DNA of 28,975 nucleotides from a virus, in the IMG/VR virus record IMGVR_UViG_3300021519_000047, positions 1 to 28,975 of that record; one strand, 5' to 3'. The position numbers and the translations under genes are program-made. How positions within the stretch are numbered: the stretch's first letter is position 1; every line of letters begins with the position of its first letter. Positions 14,956 through 23,654 of this stretch are shown here, one piece after another. The notes below the pieces were generated by a model. The model made no database searches. It worked only from the letters and a program-made list of their open reading frames with translations, and was not told the origin of the DNA.

Positions 14956-15873
14956 ATGAATTTCAAAAAGCCAATATCAGAACGGGCGCAAGCAATAATT
15001 ATGTTATGCCTGATAGCTTTTCTCTTATTAGGTTCGGTTGTATTGTGGATAATTTACCATACATGGTATGCAGGTCTGATACATTGGGTTGTACTTTATT
15101 TTATGGAGTGGGGCGCAAGGGCAAAACAAGACGATTTAAAGCCTCCCGTTTTCTACACCTTGTATAAGTATGCCAAACGTAAATTAATCAAGCCACAGCC
15201 TATTGTAGTGCCTGAAACGCCTATAATTGAGGAACAACCTACGGAAACTGCATTTATCCCAAAAGTTACAAGTATCGCTAAATGGATGGTTGCTGAAATG
15301 ATAGATTGTACCATTTATGGCAATTACAGTTCAATAGGCGAAGGAATGCCCGAACAAATACAGACGGCTTTGCAAATGTTGCTATCTCAATACTATGAGA
15401 ACTGCAATAATGAGTACATGAAATCGTATGTGCATCTGAAAGGGCAGATAATGGCAATTGAGGCGCAATGGGAATTGGTAAATGTTTTGGCTACGTTGAT
15501 GCACGAAAGATACTCACCCGCAGGTGCGGCAGTGTTCAAAAACCTTTATCCATTCGGGCAATACAATTGCACATTCGCTAAAGATACATTTGAAAACGAC
15601 TGGAAACGTGTTTGTGCGGGTGAAATCAGGAACAAACGTAACCATGAGGCATTGACTAAGGAACTTTCCGAAATGGAGAAGGAACAAGCCAAAAGCGACA
15701 AACTTACTCCCGAAAACAGGCATAAGAATCTGATTAACCGATTGATGGATATTAACAAGACCGAGGGCGTTAGGTACGACATAAATACCATGACGGTACT
15801 TGAATTGGCAATAGCAGAAAACAGGTTGAATCAGCATATCAAGAATTTGCAGGAACAGATAGCGAAAAAATAA
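14956..15873 (+). CDS. Membrane-anchored protein before the tape measure; possible tail assembly chaperone
   Basis: 305 residues. A transmembrane helix spans about residues 13-35 (IIMLCLIAFLLLGSVVLWII) and a second hydrophobic stretch about 38-50. A proline-rich linker (about 75-95) leads to a helical soluble domain (about 100-305) with paired segments and a charged coiled-coil-like end (LTKELSEMEKEQAKSDKL). Tail assembly chaperones normally occupy this position immediately before the tape measure, often with a programmed frameshift. No suitable slippery heptamer in the right frame was found at its end. A membrane anchor is unusual for a chaperone, so a different role is possible. It ends 3 bases before the next ATG. 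Confidence 0.5.
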   Translation: MNFKKPISERAQAIIMLCLIAFLLLGSVVLWIIYHTWYAGLIHWVVLYFMEWGARAKQDDLKPPVFYTLYKYAKRKLIKPQPIVVPETPIIEEQPTETAFIPKVTSIAKWMVAEMIDCTIYGNYSSIGEGMPEQIQTALQMLLSQYYENCNNEYMKSYVHLKGQIMAIEAQWELVNVLATLMHERYSPAGAAVFKNLYPFGQYNCTFAKDTFENDWKRVCAGEIRNKRNHEALTKELSEMEKEQAKSDKLTPENRHKNLINRLMDINKTEGVRYDINTMTVLELAIAENRLNQHIKNLQEQIAKK

Positions 15874-15876
15874 GTA

Positions 15877-18800
15877 ATGGCAGAGATTTTAGAGATACTC
15901 GACAAAGGGCAGATACTTACCGATATAGATGCGGTTATAGTTGAGATTGCTAAATTAGAAGAAGCCATTACGAAAGCTAGTAACAAACTACTTACTGTTA
16001 AGGTTGAACTATACGGGGCAGAATCGTTGCAAGATGTTTTGGAGGGAACAAATGCCATTCGTAAAGCAATGGTTGATTTGGGTATTGTACAAAAACAAAA
16101 CGCTGATTTAGTTGCAAACCTGAATGAGAATTATGGAATGTTGGGTAAGTCTTTCGACCAAGCGTTAGAAGATTATGCACAACTAAAAATACAGCTTACC
16201 GTTTTAAATGATAAAATCGCACAGCAGAACGCATTGCTTTTAAAAGGCGGTGTAGATGCTGAAAAAGCGGCGGCGGCACTTGAACCATTAATACAACAGC
16301 AACGTAAATTAGGAATTGAGGTTACTAATGCCAACAACATTATCAATAAATCCATTGATGAAAGATTAGCAAAAGAGCAGGCGGCGGCAGAAAAATCAAG
16401 GATTGCTGAAATAGATAAAACTAATGCCTTAAAGGTAGAGGGCGAAAAACGCATTGCGGCAATAAATAAAGAACAACAGCAAAAAGAAAAAGCATATCAG
16501 CAAGAGGAATTAAGGGAAATAAAAAGAGTTCAACAGGCAACCACTGCGGCACAAAAGATTGTAGATGCAAATTCAGCTATTTACAATTCTGTTTCAGGGC
16601 TTCGTGCAAAAATGGTTGAATTGCAGTTAGCGGGTGAGGGTTTAAGCCAAGAGTATTTGATATTGGCTGAAAGGGCAAATGCCTTAACCGTAGCAAATCA
16701 AAAGGTTAATAATGCAGTTGCTAATCCCGCAGGTCTTGGGGCACACATTCAATCCACTAAAAGCGGCGGTGCGACTGAAACTACGGCTGAATTAAGTGCA
16801 GAAGATGCCGCACTTGCTCGTATTAATGCCCGTATTGAACAATCCGTAGCGGAAGAAAATGCGTTGGCAGATGCTAAGTATAAGGATTTAGCAGTAACGG
16901 AACAATTAAATACTGCAAATGTTAATAGTAATAGAATAGCGAAAAGTAGCGGAGCACAAATACAAATCTTGCAGTCAAATCTTGCAGGGTTACAATCCGA
17001 ACAGGCAAAACATAAGCAAGGTACGGCAGTTTGGAAACAATATGAAACGGCAATCGTTAATACCAAAGGGCAGTTACAAAAATTAGGTGTTGAAACAGCG
17101 AATGTTGCTCCAAAGGTTGAAAAGACCGCAGAGGCATTTAAGGTTATGGGTGTAAATGTTGAATCAATGATGGCTCGTATGATTTTGCGCATGGTTGCAT
17201 TTCAACTTTTGTTTACTCCTATTGTTGCTGGTTTAACATCTGTTTATGAATGGGTAACTAAATTAGATGAAGCTACCCAAAAATCATTGGATAGACTTAA
17301 AGATTATTTCAGTGATTTTGATGCTTTGCAAAATAAATATAAAAATTCAGGTGCGATAACAAGTGCTAAAATACAAATAGACCAAGAAAACGCAGAAAGG
17401 TTACTTTCTCAAATGATGGACAAAACAAACTTCTCATTCGAAGAAAGATTTAATAAATATAATGAATTACAATCGGCTTATCCAAAAATATTTGACAACA
17501 TGGATAAGGAGAATTTTAAAATGAATGAAGGTAATGAAAGAATGAAATTGCAAGTAAAAAATGCAAATGAATACATATCAGTTCTTAAAAATCTTGAAGA
17601 CCAAAAGGAGAAAAACATAGAGGCTACAACCTTGCAAAATACTGTAAGTGAAAAAATTACAGAACAAGAAAATAAAATAGTTGCGGCAATTAAAAGTAGA
17701 ATTGCGGCTAATAGTGATATGGATGCGCAGGACAAGCTATTTTATAATAGACCTGAAACTATGGGGCAACTTAGAAAAATGGATAACAAGCAATTGTTAA
17801 ACTATTCTATGGGTCTTACAAGTGAAACTGATAAAACGGCAACACATGGTAAATCTGATTTAGAAGACCAAATTCGTATAATGAATACATTAAAAAAGCA
17901 ATTTAATGAATTAACGGATGCAGAAGTAGATGCGGCGGTAAAACAAGATGAACTTGAAAGAAAGAAAACTCATTTAGAGGGTAAAACTAAAGACGGTAAA
18001 CCCAAGAAGGACAACGCCAAAGGTCTTGAAGCGGAGTTAGCGGCAGAAAAGGAACATTTTAAAATACGTCAGGAGTTAGACCAAAAAGAGTATGACGAAA
18101 GTCGTAAAACATTTACCGAACAGCAAATATTTGATGAACGTAAAAAAGAGGCGGCATTAGAACATGCTACCGAAATGCTATCTATCATTGAAAAGTATCA
18201 TGGTAAGGTAGGCGAAAGTGAGGCGAGATATACTGCAAGAAAAGCGCAGGTTACAGCAGACCAATTTGCAATAGATAACGCCGCAAATGAGGATGAAAAA
18301 AAGATAGCAAAAGAAATTCAGGACAGGCATATTAAAGCGGGCGAGGATATTGATAAGCTGATTAAAAAACTTTCAGATGAAAGGGATAAGATTAGGGATA
18401 TTGATAGAGAGATTGAAGAAATAAACGCCGCCGCACTTGCACATAAGCAAAGGGCAAACGGTATCAGTCCTTATTTAGAGGCATTGGGTTACGATGCTGA
18501 TTTTCAGGAAAATATGGATGCTTTTGACCGTCAGATAAAAGCGGCGGAGGGTAAACGTGCTGATTTATACGATAAATTAAGTACGGCTATATCTAGCGGT
18601 AAGGGTACGGAAGTAGGTGCAGTTCAGGGTGAAATTGCAGGTTCAAATAAAGACATTGCACAATTAGAAGCTGATAAACAAAAAGCCATTGACGATAAAA
18701 AGATTCAGGCTAAAAAGGAGTCGGCAGAAAAAGCAATTGAACTTGCTAAAACAACGTGGGATGCCATAAAGCAAATTCAGGAACAACAGTTCGCATGGGA

Positions 18801-19548
18801 ACAAAGGCAGTTGGATATTAAAATGGAACAGGTGCGTTTGGAGGCAGAACAAAAGATGCAAGCCATTGACGCTACGGCAGGTTTTCAAATTGATAAAGAC
18901 AATCAGAAAGCAAAAGTAGCGGCGCAAACTGCATCAGAAGAAAAGGACATTCAGGCTAAATCAAACGCATTAAAATTACGTCAGGCAAGGTTTGAGAAAG
19001 AGAGTGCAGAATTAACAATTATTGTCAATACGTCAAGTGCTATTATAAAGACTATTCAGGCTTATGCAAGCATACCGGGCGGCATGGCTATTGCGGCTCC
19101 CATCATTGCGTTAGAGGCGGCTATCGGTGCGGCTCAATATGCAGTAGCGGCAAGTCAACCATTACCACAGTTTGAGGATGGGGGCGTTACGGCTACCTCA
19201 CACTTCATTGCGGCAGAGGGGAATAAACCCGAATTGATTATTGCGCCGTCAGGCGATGTTTCGATTGCGAGTAAGGAAGGTGTTTATACTGCGCCTATTG
19301 GCTCAACAGTAAAGAACGCAAGCGATACTGAAAAACTACTGAAATACGCTATAAACGGTATTGGTATAAATGGTATGTCGATGGGTATGCTTATGGAACA
19401 GCGTACCAAGCAAATGACTGATAAACGCATAGTTGAAGAATTACAAGACGTTAAAGCTGAAATTATCCGTTCAGCTTATATCGGTAGGGTTATAAATAAC
19501 AACGTAGTGATAAAGGGTAACGATTTACAAAGACCAACTAGGAACTAA
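15877..19548 (+). CDS. Tape measure protein
   Basis: 1223 residues, the longest protein in the window. The N-terminal 430 residues are long alanine- and glutamine-rich coiled coils. A hydrophobic segment occupies about residues 435-460 (MILRMVAFQLLFTPIVAGLT). More coiled coil follows to about 1040. A second hydrophobic, glycine- and alanine-rich segment at about 1059-1093 (IPGGMAIAAPIIALEAAIGA) precedes a C-terminal domain with FEDGGVTATSHFIAAEGNKP. That ending is typical of tape measures in Bacteroidetes phages and prophages. At about 0.15 nm per residue the tail would be near 180 nm. Such proteins set tail length and help DNA enter the cell. The stop is 1 base before the next ATG. Confidence 0.92.
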   Translation: MAEILEILDKGQILTDIDAVIVEIAKLEEAITKASNKLLTVKVELYGAESLQDVLEGTNAIRKAMVDLGIVQKQNADLVANLNENYGMLGKSFDQALEDYAQLKIQLTVLNDKIAQQNALLLKGGVDAEKAAAALEPLIQQQRKLGIEVTNANNIINKSIDERLAKEQAAAEKSRIAEIDKTNALKVEGEKRIAAINKEQQQKEKAYQQEELREIKRVQQATTAAQKIVDANSAIYNSVSGLRAKMVELQLAGEGLSQEYLILAERANALTVANQKVNNAVANPAGLGAHIQSTKSGGATETTAELSAEDAALARINARIEQSVAEENALADAKYKDLAVTEQLNTANVNSNRIAKSSGAQIQILQSNLAGLQSEQAKHKQGTAVWKQYETAIVNTKGQLQKLGVETANVAPKVEKTAEAFKVMGVNVESMMARMILRMVAFQLLFTPIVAGLTSVYEWVTKLDEATQKSLDRLKDYFSDFDALQNKYKNSGAITSAKIQIDQENAERLLSQMMDKTNFSFEERFNKYNELQSAYPKIFDNMDKENFKMNEGNERMKLQVKNANEYISVLKNLEDQKEKNIEATTLQNTVSEKITEQENKIVAAIKSRIAANSDMDAQDKLFYNRPETMGQLRKMDNKQLLNYSMGLTSETDKTATHGKSDLEDQIRIMNTLKKQFNELTDAEVDAAVKQDELERKKTHLEGKTKDGKPKKDNAKGLEAELAAEKEHFKIRQELDQKEYDESRKTFTEQQIFDERKKEAALEHATEMLSIIEKYHGKVGESEARYTARKAQVTADQFAIDNAANEDEKKIAKEIQDRHIKAGEDIDKLIKKLSDERDKIRDIDREIEEINAAALAHKQRANGISPYLEALGYDADFQENMDAFDRQIKAAEGKRADLYDKLSTAISSGKGTEVGAVQGEIAGSNKDIAQLEADKQKAIDDKKIQAKKESAEKAIELAKTTWDAIKQIQEQQFAWEQRQLDIKMEQVRLEAEQKMQAIDATAGFQIDKDNQKAKVAAQTASEEKDIQAKSNALKLRQARFEKESAELTIIVNTSSAIIKTIQAYASIPGGMAIAAPIIALEAAIGAAQYAVAASQPLPQFEDGGVTATSHFIAAEGNKPELIIAPSGDVSIASKEGVYTAPIGSTVKNASDTEKLLKYAINGIGINGMSMGMLMEQRTKQMTDKRIVEELQDVKAEIIRSAYIGRVINNNVVIKGNDLQRPTRN

Positions 19549-19549
19549 T

Positions 19550-22246
19550 ATGGCATTTGACGGGCAGTTAAAAATGAGTATTCAAGATAAGGCAGGTAAT
19601 TACTACTTTGCTTCGCAGGATAGTAGCGGGGTATGGAGCGTAGGTACTTCGCCTTCATTACTATACATAAATACTTTGCCTGATGGTTGGAACGAAACGC
19701 AGATAACCTATGAGCGTGATGGTTCTTACATGGGTATTTTCCGTTCGCAAACTAATTCACCGTATAAATTCAGCAAAGACGCAAGGGCAATAATTACGGA
19801 AATACGCAAAGTTCAAGGCATACAGGGTTACGGGTTACTTAGCATCTACTTATTCAATACGTCAACATTTGTTTATGATACGTTCTATCAGTCTGAATTA
19901 GATTTCAAGACTTACAAAAACAACATGCAAACATGGATTTGTGAGATAGGAACATTAGATAGTAAGGGAGTTAGAGATTTACACGCTTACGGCGACCAAA
20001 TGTTTAACTTTCCAATTTGGCAAAAAGATAGTTCAGGCGGGTGGATTCCATACTATAATAACATTTGGGTAGTTGACGATGGTGTTAAGTTGCTGTATAA
20101 TGCCACATACATAAGTTCAGCAAGCAAAGACAACCCATTAGATTATCGTGCCAATACTTACACAAGTGGGTTAGGTATGTTAGGGTTTAATTTAGGTAGA
20201 TGGTCAACGCCTTATGGTTCATTCCACACATTGCCAAACCTTACAGAGTTTAACATTGTTCAAAATAATGGCACTACAACTTACATTGGTAATGATATTC
20301 TTTCAAATCTTTTAAGGCAAGGGAATCAAGGTTGCGGATTGCACCCAGTTAATGAAAGTATATTTAATTCAATAAACGATAGTCAGCCCTACACTAAAAA
20401 TAATTACAGCCTTAAAAACGCTTGTGTAGTACCACCTTCTACATTTGAATTACAGGTAGCGGTTAGCGGTAATTTTGACCCATTAGCGACTATTGCAGGT
20501 ACTCCATATACAGGAATATCGGTAGCGACAGACGGAACGGGAGGCGCACCAAATACAGGTAGATTCATTGCATTTGTGCTATTTGAAATCAACAATCAAA
20601 ACTTACCACAAGTTGATGGTTTTGGCAACTATTTATATCAGACAGTATTGAAATACCCGTTGCCCGATGTCGTAGACCATTATTTTCCACCATTCGGCGG
20701 TGCATTTGACAACTATTCTACTCCTGTTACCATCACAATAAATCAGGACAAGGTTTATACATTTGGCATTATCTTAGACAGTATTTGGGGTCAGGCGGCG
20801 GCTAATAGTGCAGGGTTTGTTTTGCAGTCTTTGCAGTTTTCCATATTTTCAAATTATGATTACGGAGAACTAACCGTTACTCACCCTACACCACATGGCA
20901 TACCTGCACCACAATTAAACCCAACAGTTTACGCCGCTTATCGTGGACATCAGTTATTTGAACTTGCAACACAATATTTAGCAAGTAGAACAAGTAACGA
21001 TTACGGTTTTCCCATTGTTCCACCAAATGATTACACTTTTGCAAGCACCTATTTATCAGACTCATCATATCCATTAGTGGGTGATGGCAGACCATATCAA
21101 ACGGCTATTACTTCGGAATACTGCATACATGATTTGCAGGGTCAGTCGTACATATCATTATCATTTAATCAGATTTTCGACTTTTATAAAAAAGTTTGGG
21201 GATGTGGATTGTCTGTAATCGGAGATAATTTTGTAGTGGAAAATCTACGTTATTTCTTTGACAATACAACAATGATTTTGGACTTAGGTTATGATGTTGC
21301 CGAGTTTGAAATAATGCAGGAAGTTGACGGGGTGGGTGCAAATTTAAGGCTAGGTTATAGCAAGGCAGATACTAATACCGATTTTGGTGTAGATAGCTTT
21401 ATTACCGACTTGTATTTTAATACACCTGCGTCAAATGTACCTACCGTAATGGATTACATGGAATCGGGAATTACCTGCGACCAATACCAAAAGGAAAAAG
21501 CGAGGGCGCAAAGAGTTAATCAGCCAGTAGGCACAGCATTTGACCCCGCAAACCCATCAAGTAACAATAGGGCATTTGCGGTTTACATCGCTGAATCAAC
21601 AGCACCGTTTGTTTTACCTAATCCACCTGATTATCCTTTTCAGCCTTACGACCCGTCAAACACTCCCGTTGCAGTTGTCCCGTATCAGATTGAAATGTAT
21701 AACGGCAGTATCTTACCTTATGCGCAGGCATCAGACCCAACGGCGGCAACAGCACCTTATATAAATGGTCTTTACTACCCAGATACAGCGCAGAATGTAA
21801 AACTTAGTCCCGCAAGGGCGTTACAACGTGATACAGGTGCGTTAATCCATTCGGTATTGGATAATATGGATAGTGATAGTTTAGCGTTCAGGGCAACAGG
21901 AATAATGCAGAAAACGAATGAGGTTTTGGACTTGACAGGTATTGAAACTAATTTGGTTACAGGCGGCAGTGGTACAGTTACAAAAGAAATGTCGGATAAA
22001 GTTATCGGAGATTTACCAGCGCAGTTATTCAAGCCAATAACGGTTAAAGTGAAAAGTAAGTACCCTATCAATATGTACACTATTTTGAACACAAACCCGA
22101 ATGGCTATGTGCGTTTCTTTTGGGCGAAAGAAGGCGGGTTTGGTTATGATGAATACAGGTTCTTTATAACAAAGGCTATTCAGGCGGCGGGCAATGGCAT
22201 GGCTACCGAGTTTTACGGAAAACTAACGCCTGATATGGTTATTTAA
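19550..22246 (+). CDS. Large tail protein after the tape measure (tail tip or baseplate hub)
   Basis: 898 residues, mostly beta-structured. It begins MAFDGQLKMSIQDKAGNYYF and contains many aromatic and asparagine-rich strands, with a middle region around GQAAANSAGFVLQSLQFSIF. The C-terminal end has KPITVKVKSKYPINMYTILN and a domain ending GMATEFYGKLTPDMVI. Proteins in this position form the tail tip, including distal tail and hub proteins. Size and order support that role, but no catalytic or family motif is recognised, so the exact part is unknown. Its last 8 bases overlap the stop end of the leftward lipoprotein gene. Confidence 0.6.
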   Translation: MAFDGQLKMSIQDKAGNYYFASQDSSGVWSVGTSPSLLYINTLPDGWNETQITYERDGSYMGIFRSQTNSPYKFSKDARAIITEIRKVQGIQGYGLLSIYLFNTSTFVYDTFYQSELDFKTYKNNMQTWICEIGTLDSKGVRDLHAYGDQMFNFPIWQKDSSGGWIPYYNNIWVVDDGVKLLYNATYISSASKDNPLDYRANTYTSGLGMLGFNLGRWSTPYGSFHTLPNLTEFNIVQNNGTTTYIGNDILSNLLRQGNQGCGLHPVNESIFNSINDSQPYTKNNYSLKNACVVPPSTFELQVAVSGNFDPLATIAGTPYTGISVATDGTGGAPNTGRFIAFVLFEINNQNLPQVDGFGNYLYQTVLKYPLPDVVDHYFPPFGGAFDNYSTPVTITINQDKVYTFGIILDSIWGQAAANSAGFVLQSLQFSIFSNYDYGELTVTHPTPHGIPAPQLNPTVYAAYRGHQLFELATQYLASRTSNDYGFPIVPPNDYTFASTYLSDSSYPLVGDGRPYQTAITSEYCIHDLQGQSYISLSFNQIFDFYKKVWGCGLSVIGDNFVVENLRYFFDNTTMILDLGYDVAEFEIMQEVDGVGANLRLGYSKADTNTDFGVDSFITDLYFNTPASNVPTVMDYMESGITCDQYQKEKARAQRVNQPVGTAFDPANPSSNNRAFAVYIAESTAPFVLPNPPDYPFQPYDPSNTPVAVVPYQIEMYNGSILPYAQASDPTAATAPYINGLYYPDTAQNVKLSPARALQRDTGALIHSVLDNMDSDSLAFRATGIMQKTNEVLDLTGIETNLVTGGSGTVTKEMSDKVIGDLPAQLFKPITVKVKSKYPINMYTILNTNPNGYVRFFWAKEGGFGYDEYRFFITKAIQAAGNGMATEFYGKLTPDMVI

Positions 22247-22457
22247 CAAAGGTGCAAACTGGATGCGTGTATGGGTGGTGAATTTGGTAGGAATCTATTT
22301 GTGATTGATAAAGGTTACAAATAGTATCAGACCCTAAAGAGGTGGCATAATTTGGGTTGTAATAAATGCAGTACCAACAACCAAAAGTATTAGGAGTTTC
22401 TGATTTATTTTTGTTGCACCCGATAGATAAAACGAGTAAAAGCAGTAGATATTTCAT
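22239..22457 (-). CDS. Small lipoprotein on the opposite strand (moron-like)
   Basis: 72 residues from the ATG at 22455-22457. It has a lipoprotein signal peptide: MKYLLLLLVLSIG and then C14, a lipobox of the L-S-I-G-C kind common in Bacteroidetes. The mature part is short, hydrophilic and cysteine-containing (FGCWYC and later single cysteines), so disulfides are likely in the periplasm or at the cell surface. It lies tail-to-tail with the large tail gene and head-to-head with the next tail gene, filling an otherwise unexplained 248-base gap. A degenerate leftward -7 box (TACTATTG, complement of 22471-22478) lies just upstream. Lone inverted genes in late phage blocks are often morons expressed in lysogens. 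Superinfection exclusion by membrane lipoproteins is known in other phages, but here it is only an inference. Confidence 0.62.
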   Translation of the reverse strand: MKYLLLLLVLSIGCNKNKSETPNTFGCWYCIYYNPNYATSLGSDTICNLYQSQIDSYQIHHPYTHPVCTFVK

Positions 22458-22494
22458 AGTTGAATTTTCACAATAGTACGAATAAATTTTAAAC

Positions 22495-23580
22495 ATGAAC
22501 GCAATTACAATCAAGTCGGCTTTAAATTCGGTGTATTTTGGCGACCCAACAGGAATACCGATATTAGGGCAAGCACCTTTTGGACGGCAAATACAGCGTT
22601 GGCAAGACGATAGTAGCTATGTGCAAAAGTTTCAGTTTTCCGATGCCATAACGTTGCAGTTCCATATCCAATATGATGCGGGGGCGGCTTTACCCGCTTT
22701 GTACATTTGCGACAGATACGACCCACATACGGGTAAATTTCACGTTGTAGGCGCACCTGCTGATAATAGCTTAGTTGGTGGTACTTATGACTTCAATACC
22801 GTTTATGGTTCAGGAGCAGGTTTATATTGCAAGGGAACGCAAGTTATATCGGGGAACAACTACTACAATCCATTTGACGGAACAACAACGCCTCTATTAA
22901 CCGTTACCTACTCATTTTCCTGCAACGATATAGGATTATCTACAAAGGGAACATATTATTTTCTATTTGTCAATCAAAGTTTACACCCAACAGTAAATAA
23001 CTACTTATGGAGTGAGCCTGTTTATTTTACCGATATTCTGCCATATACCATATTGATTAATAGCCAGTATAATAGCAATAAATCGGGGAATATCAACACA
23101 TATATTGCGTTGTGGAATACTGATGATGGTATATTGATAAATCATTATTACCCAACTTTTAATGTGCGGGTTGAGGGATATTTGATACCTGAAAATCCAA
23201 AAGGGATAAATGTGGGCTACTTGCAACAGGCTTACGACCAACAGCAGATTATGGCTTTGTTCAAGCGAATGAAAAAGCTATGTATCGGTGAAATATCGCA
23301 GGGAATACCCGATTATTTGCTCGAAACGGTTACTTCGGCTATAATAGCGGATAGCTTTTGGATAGACAAGCCAAATAATAGTTTTATCATTTTCAACCCA
23401 TCCGCACAAACTTCACTAACTGATATATGGAAATTAAAGCGCAATGATGCATATGCTTTGGTTACGGGGTCGTGTATTTTGATGCAACGTTATGACGGTC
23501 AAAACGCCATTGTAACGCCTACACCTGCAACGCCTTATGCAAGGGTTTATGATGCAGTTTACGATGCAACCTACTCATAA
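22495..23580 (+). CDS. Hypothetical tail structural protein
   Basis: 361 residues from the ATG at 22495. It is beta-rich with many aromatic residues and asparagines (YLQQAYDQQQIMALFKRM is its clearest helix). The last third ends with TPTPATPYARVYDAVYDATY. No signal peptide, no catalytic motif, no recognised family. Between the tail-tip protein and the fibre-region genes it is probably a baseplate or tail-tip component. It is the last gene before control site D. Confidence 0.6.
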   Translation: MNAITIKSALNSVYFGDPTGIPILGQAPFGRQIQRWQDDSSYVQKFQFSDAITLQFHIQYDAGAALPALYICDRYDPHTGKFHVVGAPADNSLVGGTYDFNTVYGSGAGLYCKGTQVISGNNYYNPFDGTTTPLLTVTYSFSCNDIGLSTKGTYYFLFVNQSLHPTVNNYLWSEPVYFTDILPYTILINSQYNSNKSGNINTYIALWNTDDGILINHYYPTFNVRVEGYLIPENPKGINVGYLQQAYDQQQIMALFKRMKKLCIGEISQGIPDYLLETVTSAIIADSFWIDKPNNSFIIFNPSAQTSLTDIWKLKRNDAYALVTGSCILMQRYDGQNAIVTPTPATPYARVYDAVYDATYS

Positions 23581-23633
23581 TTAGGCGCACCTAAAAATAA
23601 AACTTAGGAATAACTAATTTTTAATTATTTTTG
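23581..23633 (+). promoter_or_regulatory. Late control site D: tandem TTAG-N6-CTAA operators plus promoter, for the fibre region
   Basis: TTAG (23581-23584), six bases, CTAA (23591-23594), then nine bases. TTAG (23604-23607) occupies the -33 position with one base different from TTTG; 18 bases later is TATTTTTG (23626-23633). A second TTAG-N6-CTAA (23604-23617) overlaps the -33 element, 23 bases after the first, about two helical turns. The gene starts at 23655. Confidence 0.68.
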
Positions 23634-23654
23634 TTCATCTTTTAATATAGTATT

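Noticed and set aside
15855-15880. A-run at the end of the pre-tape-measure gene as a programmed frameshift site
   Set aside because: The run GCG AAA AAA TAA does not place an X-XXY-YYZ heptamer in the correct frame, and the next gene has its own ATG 3 bases after the stop.
16749-17192. 147-codon leftward open frame inside the tape measure
   Set aside because: Antisense to coiled-coil sequence; Ser/Cys/Ala-rich composition is the usual shadow. The rightward frame is clearly the gene.
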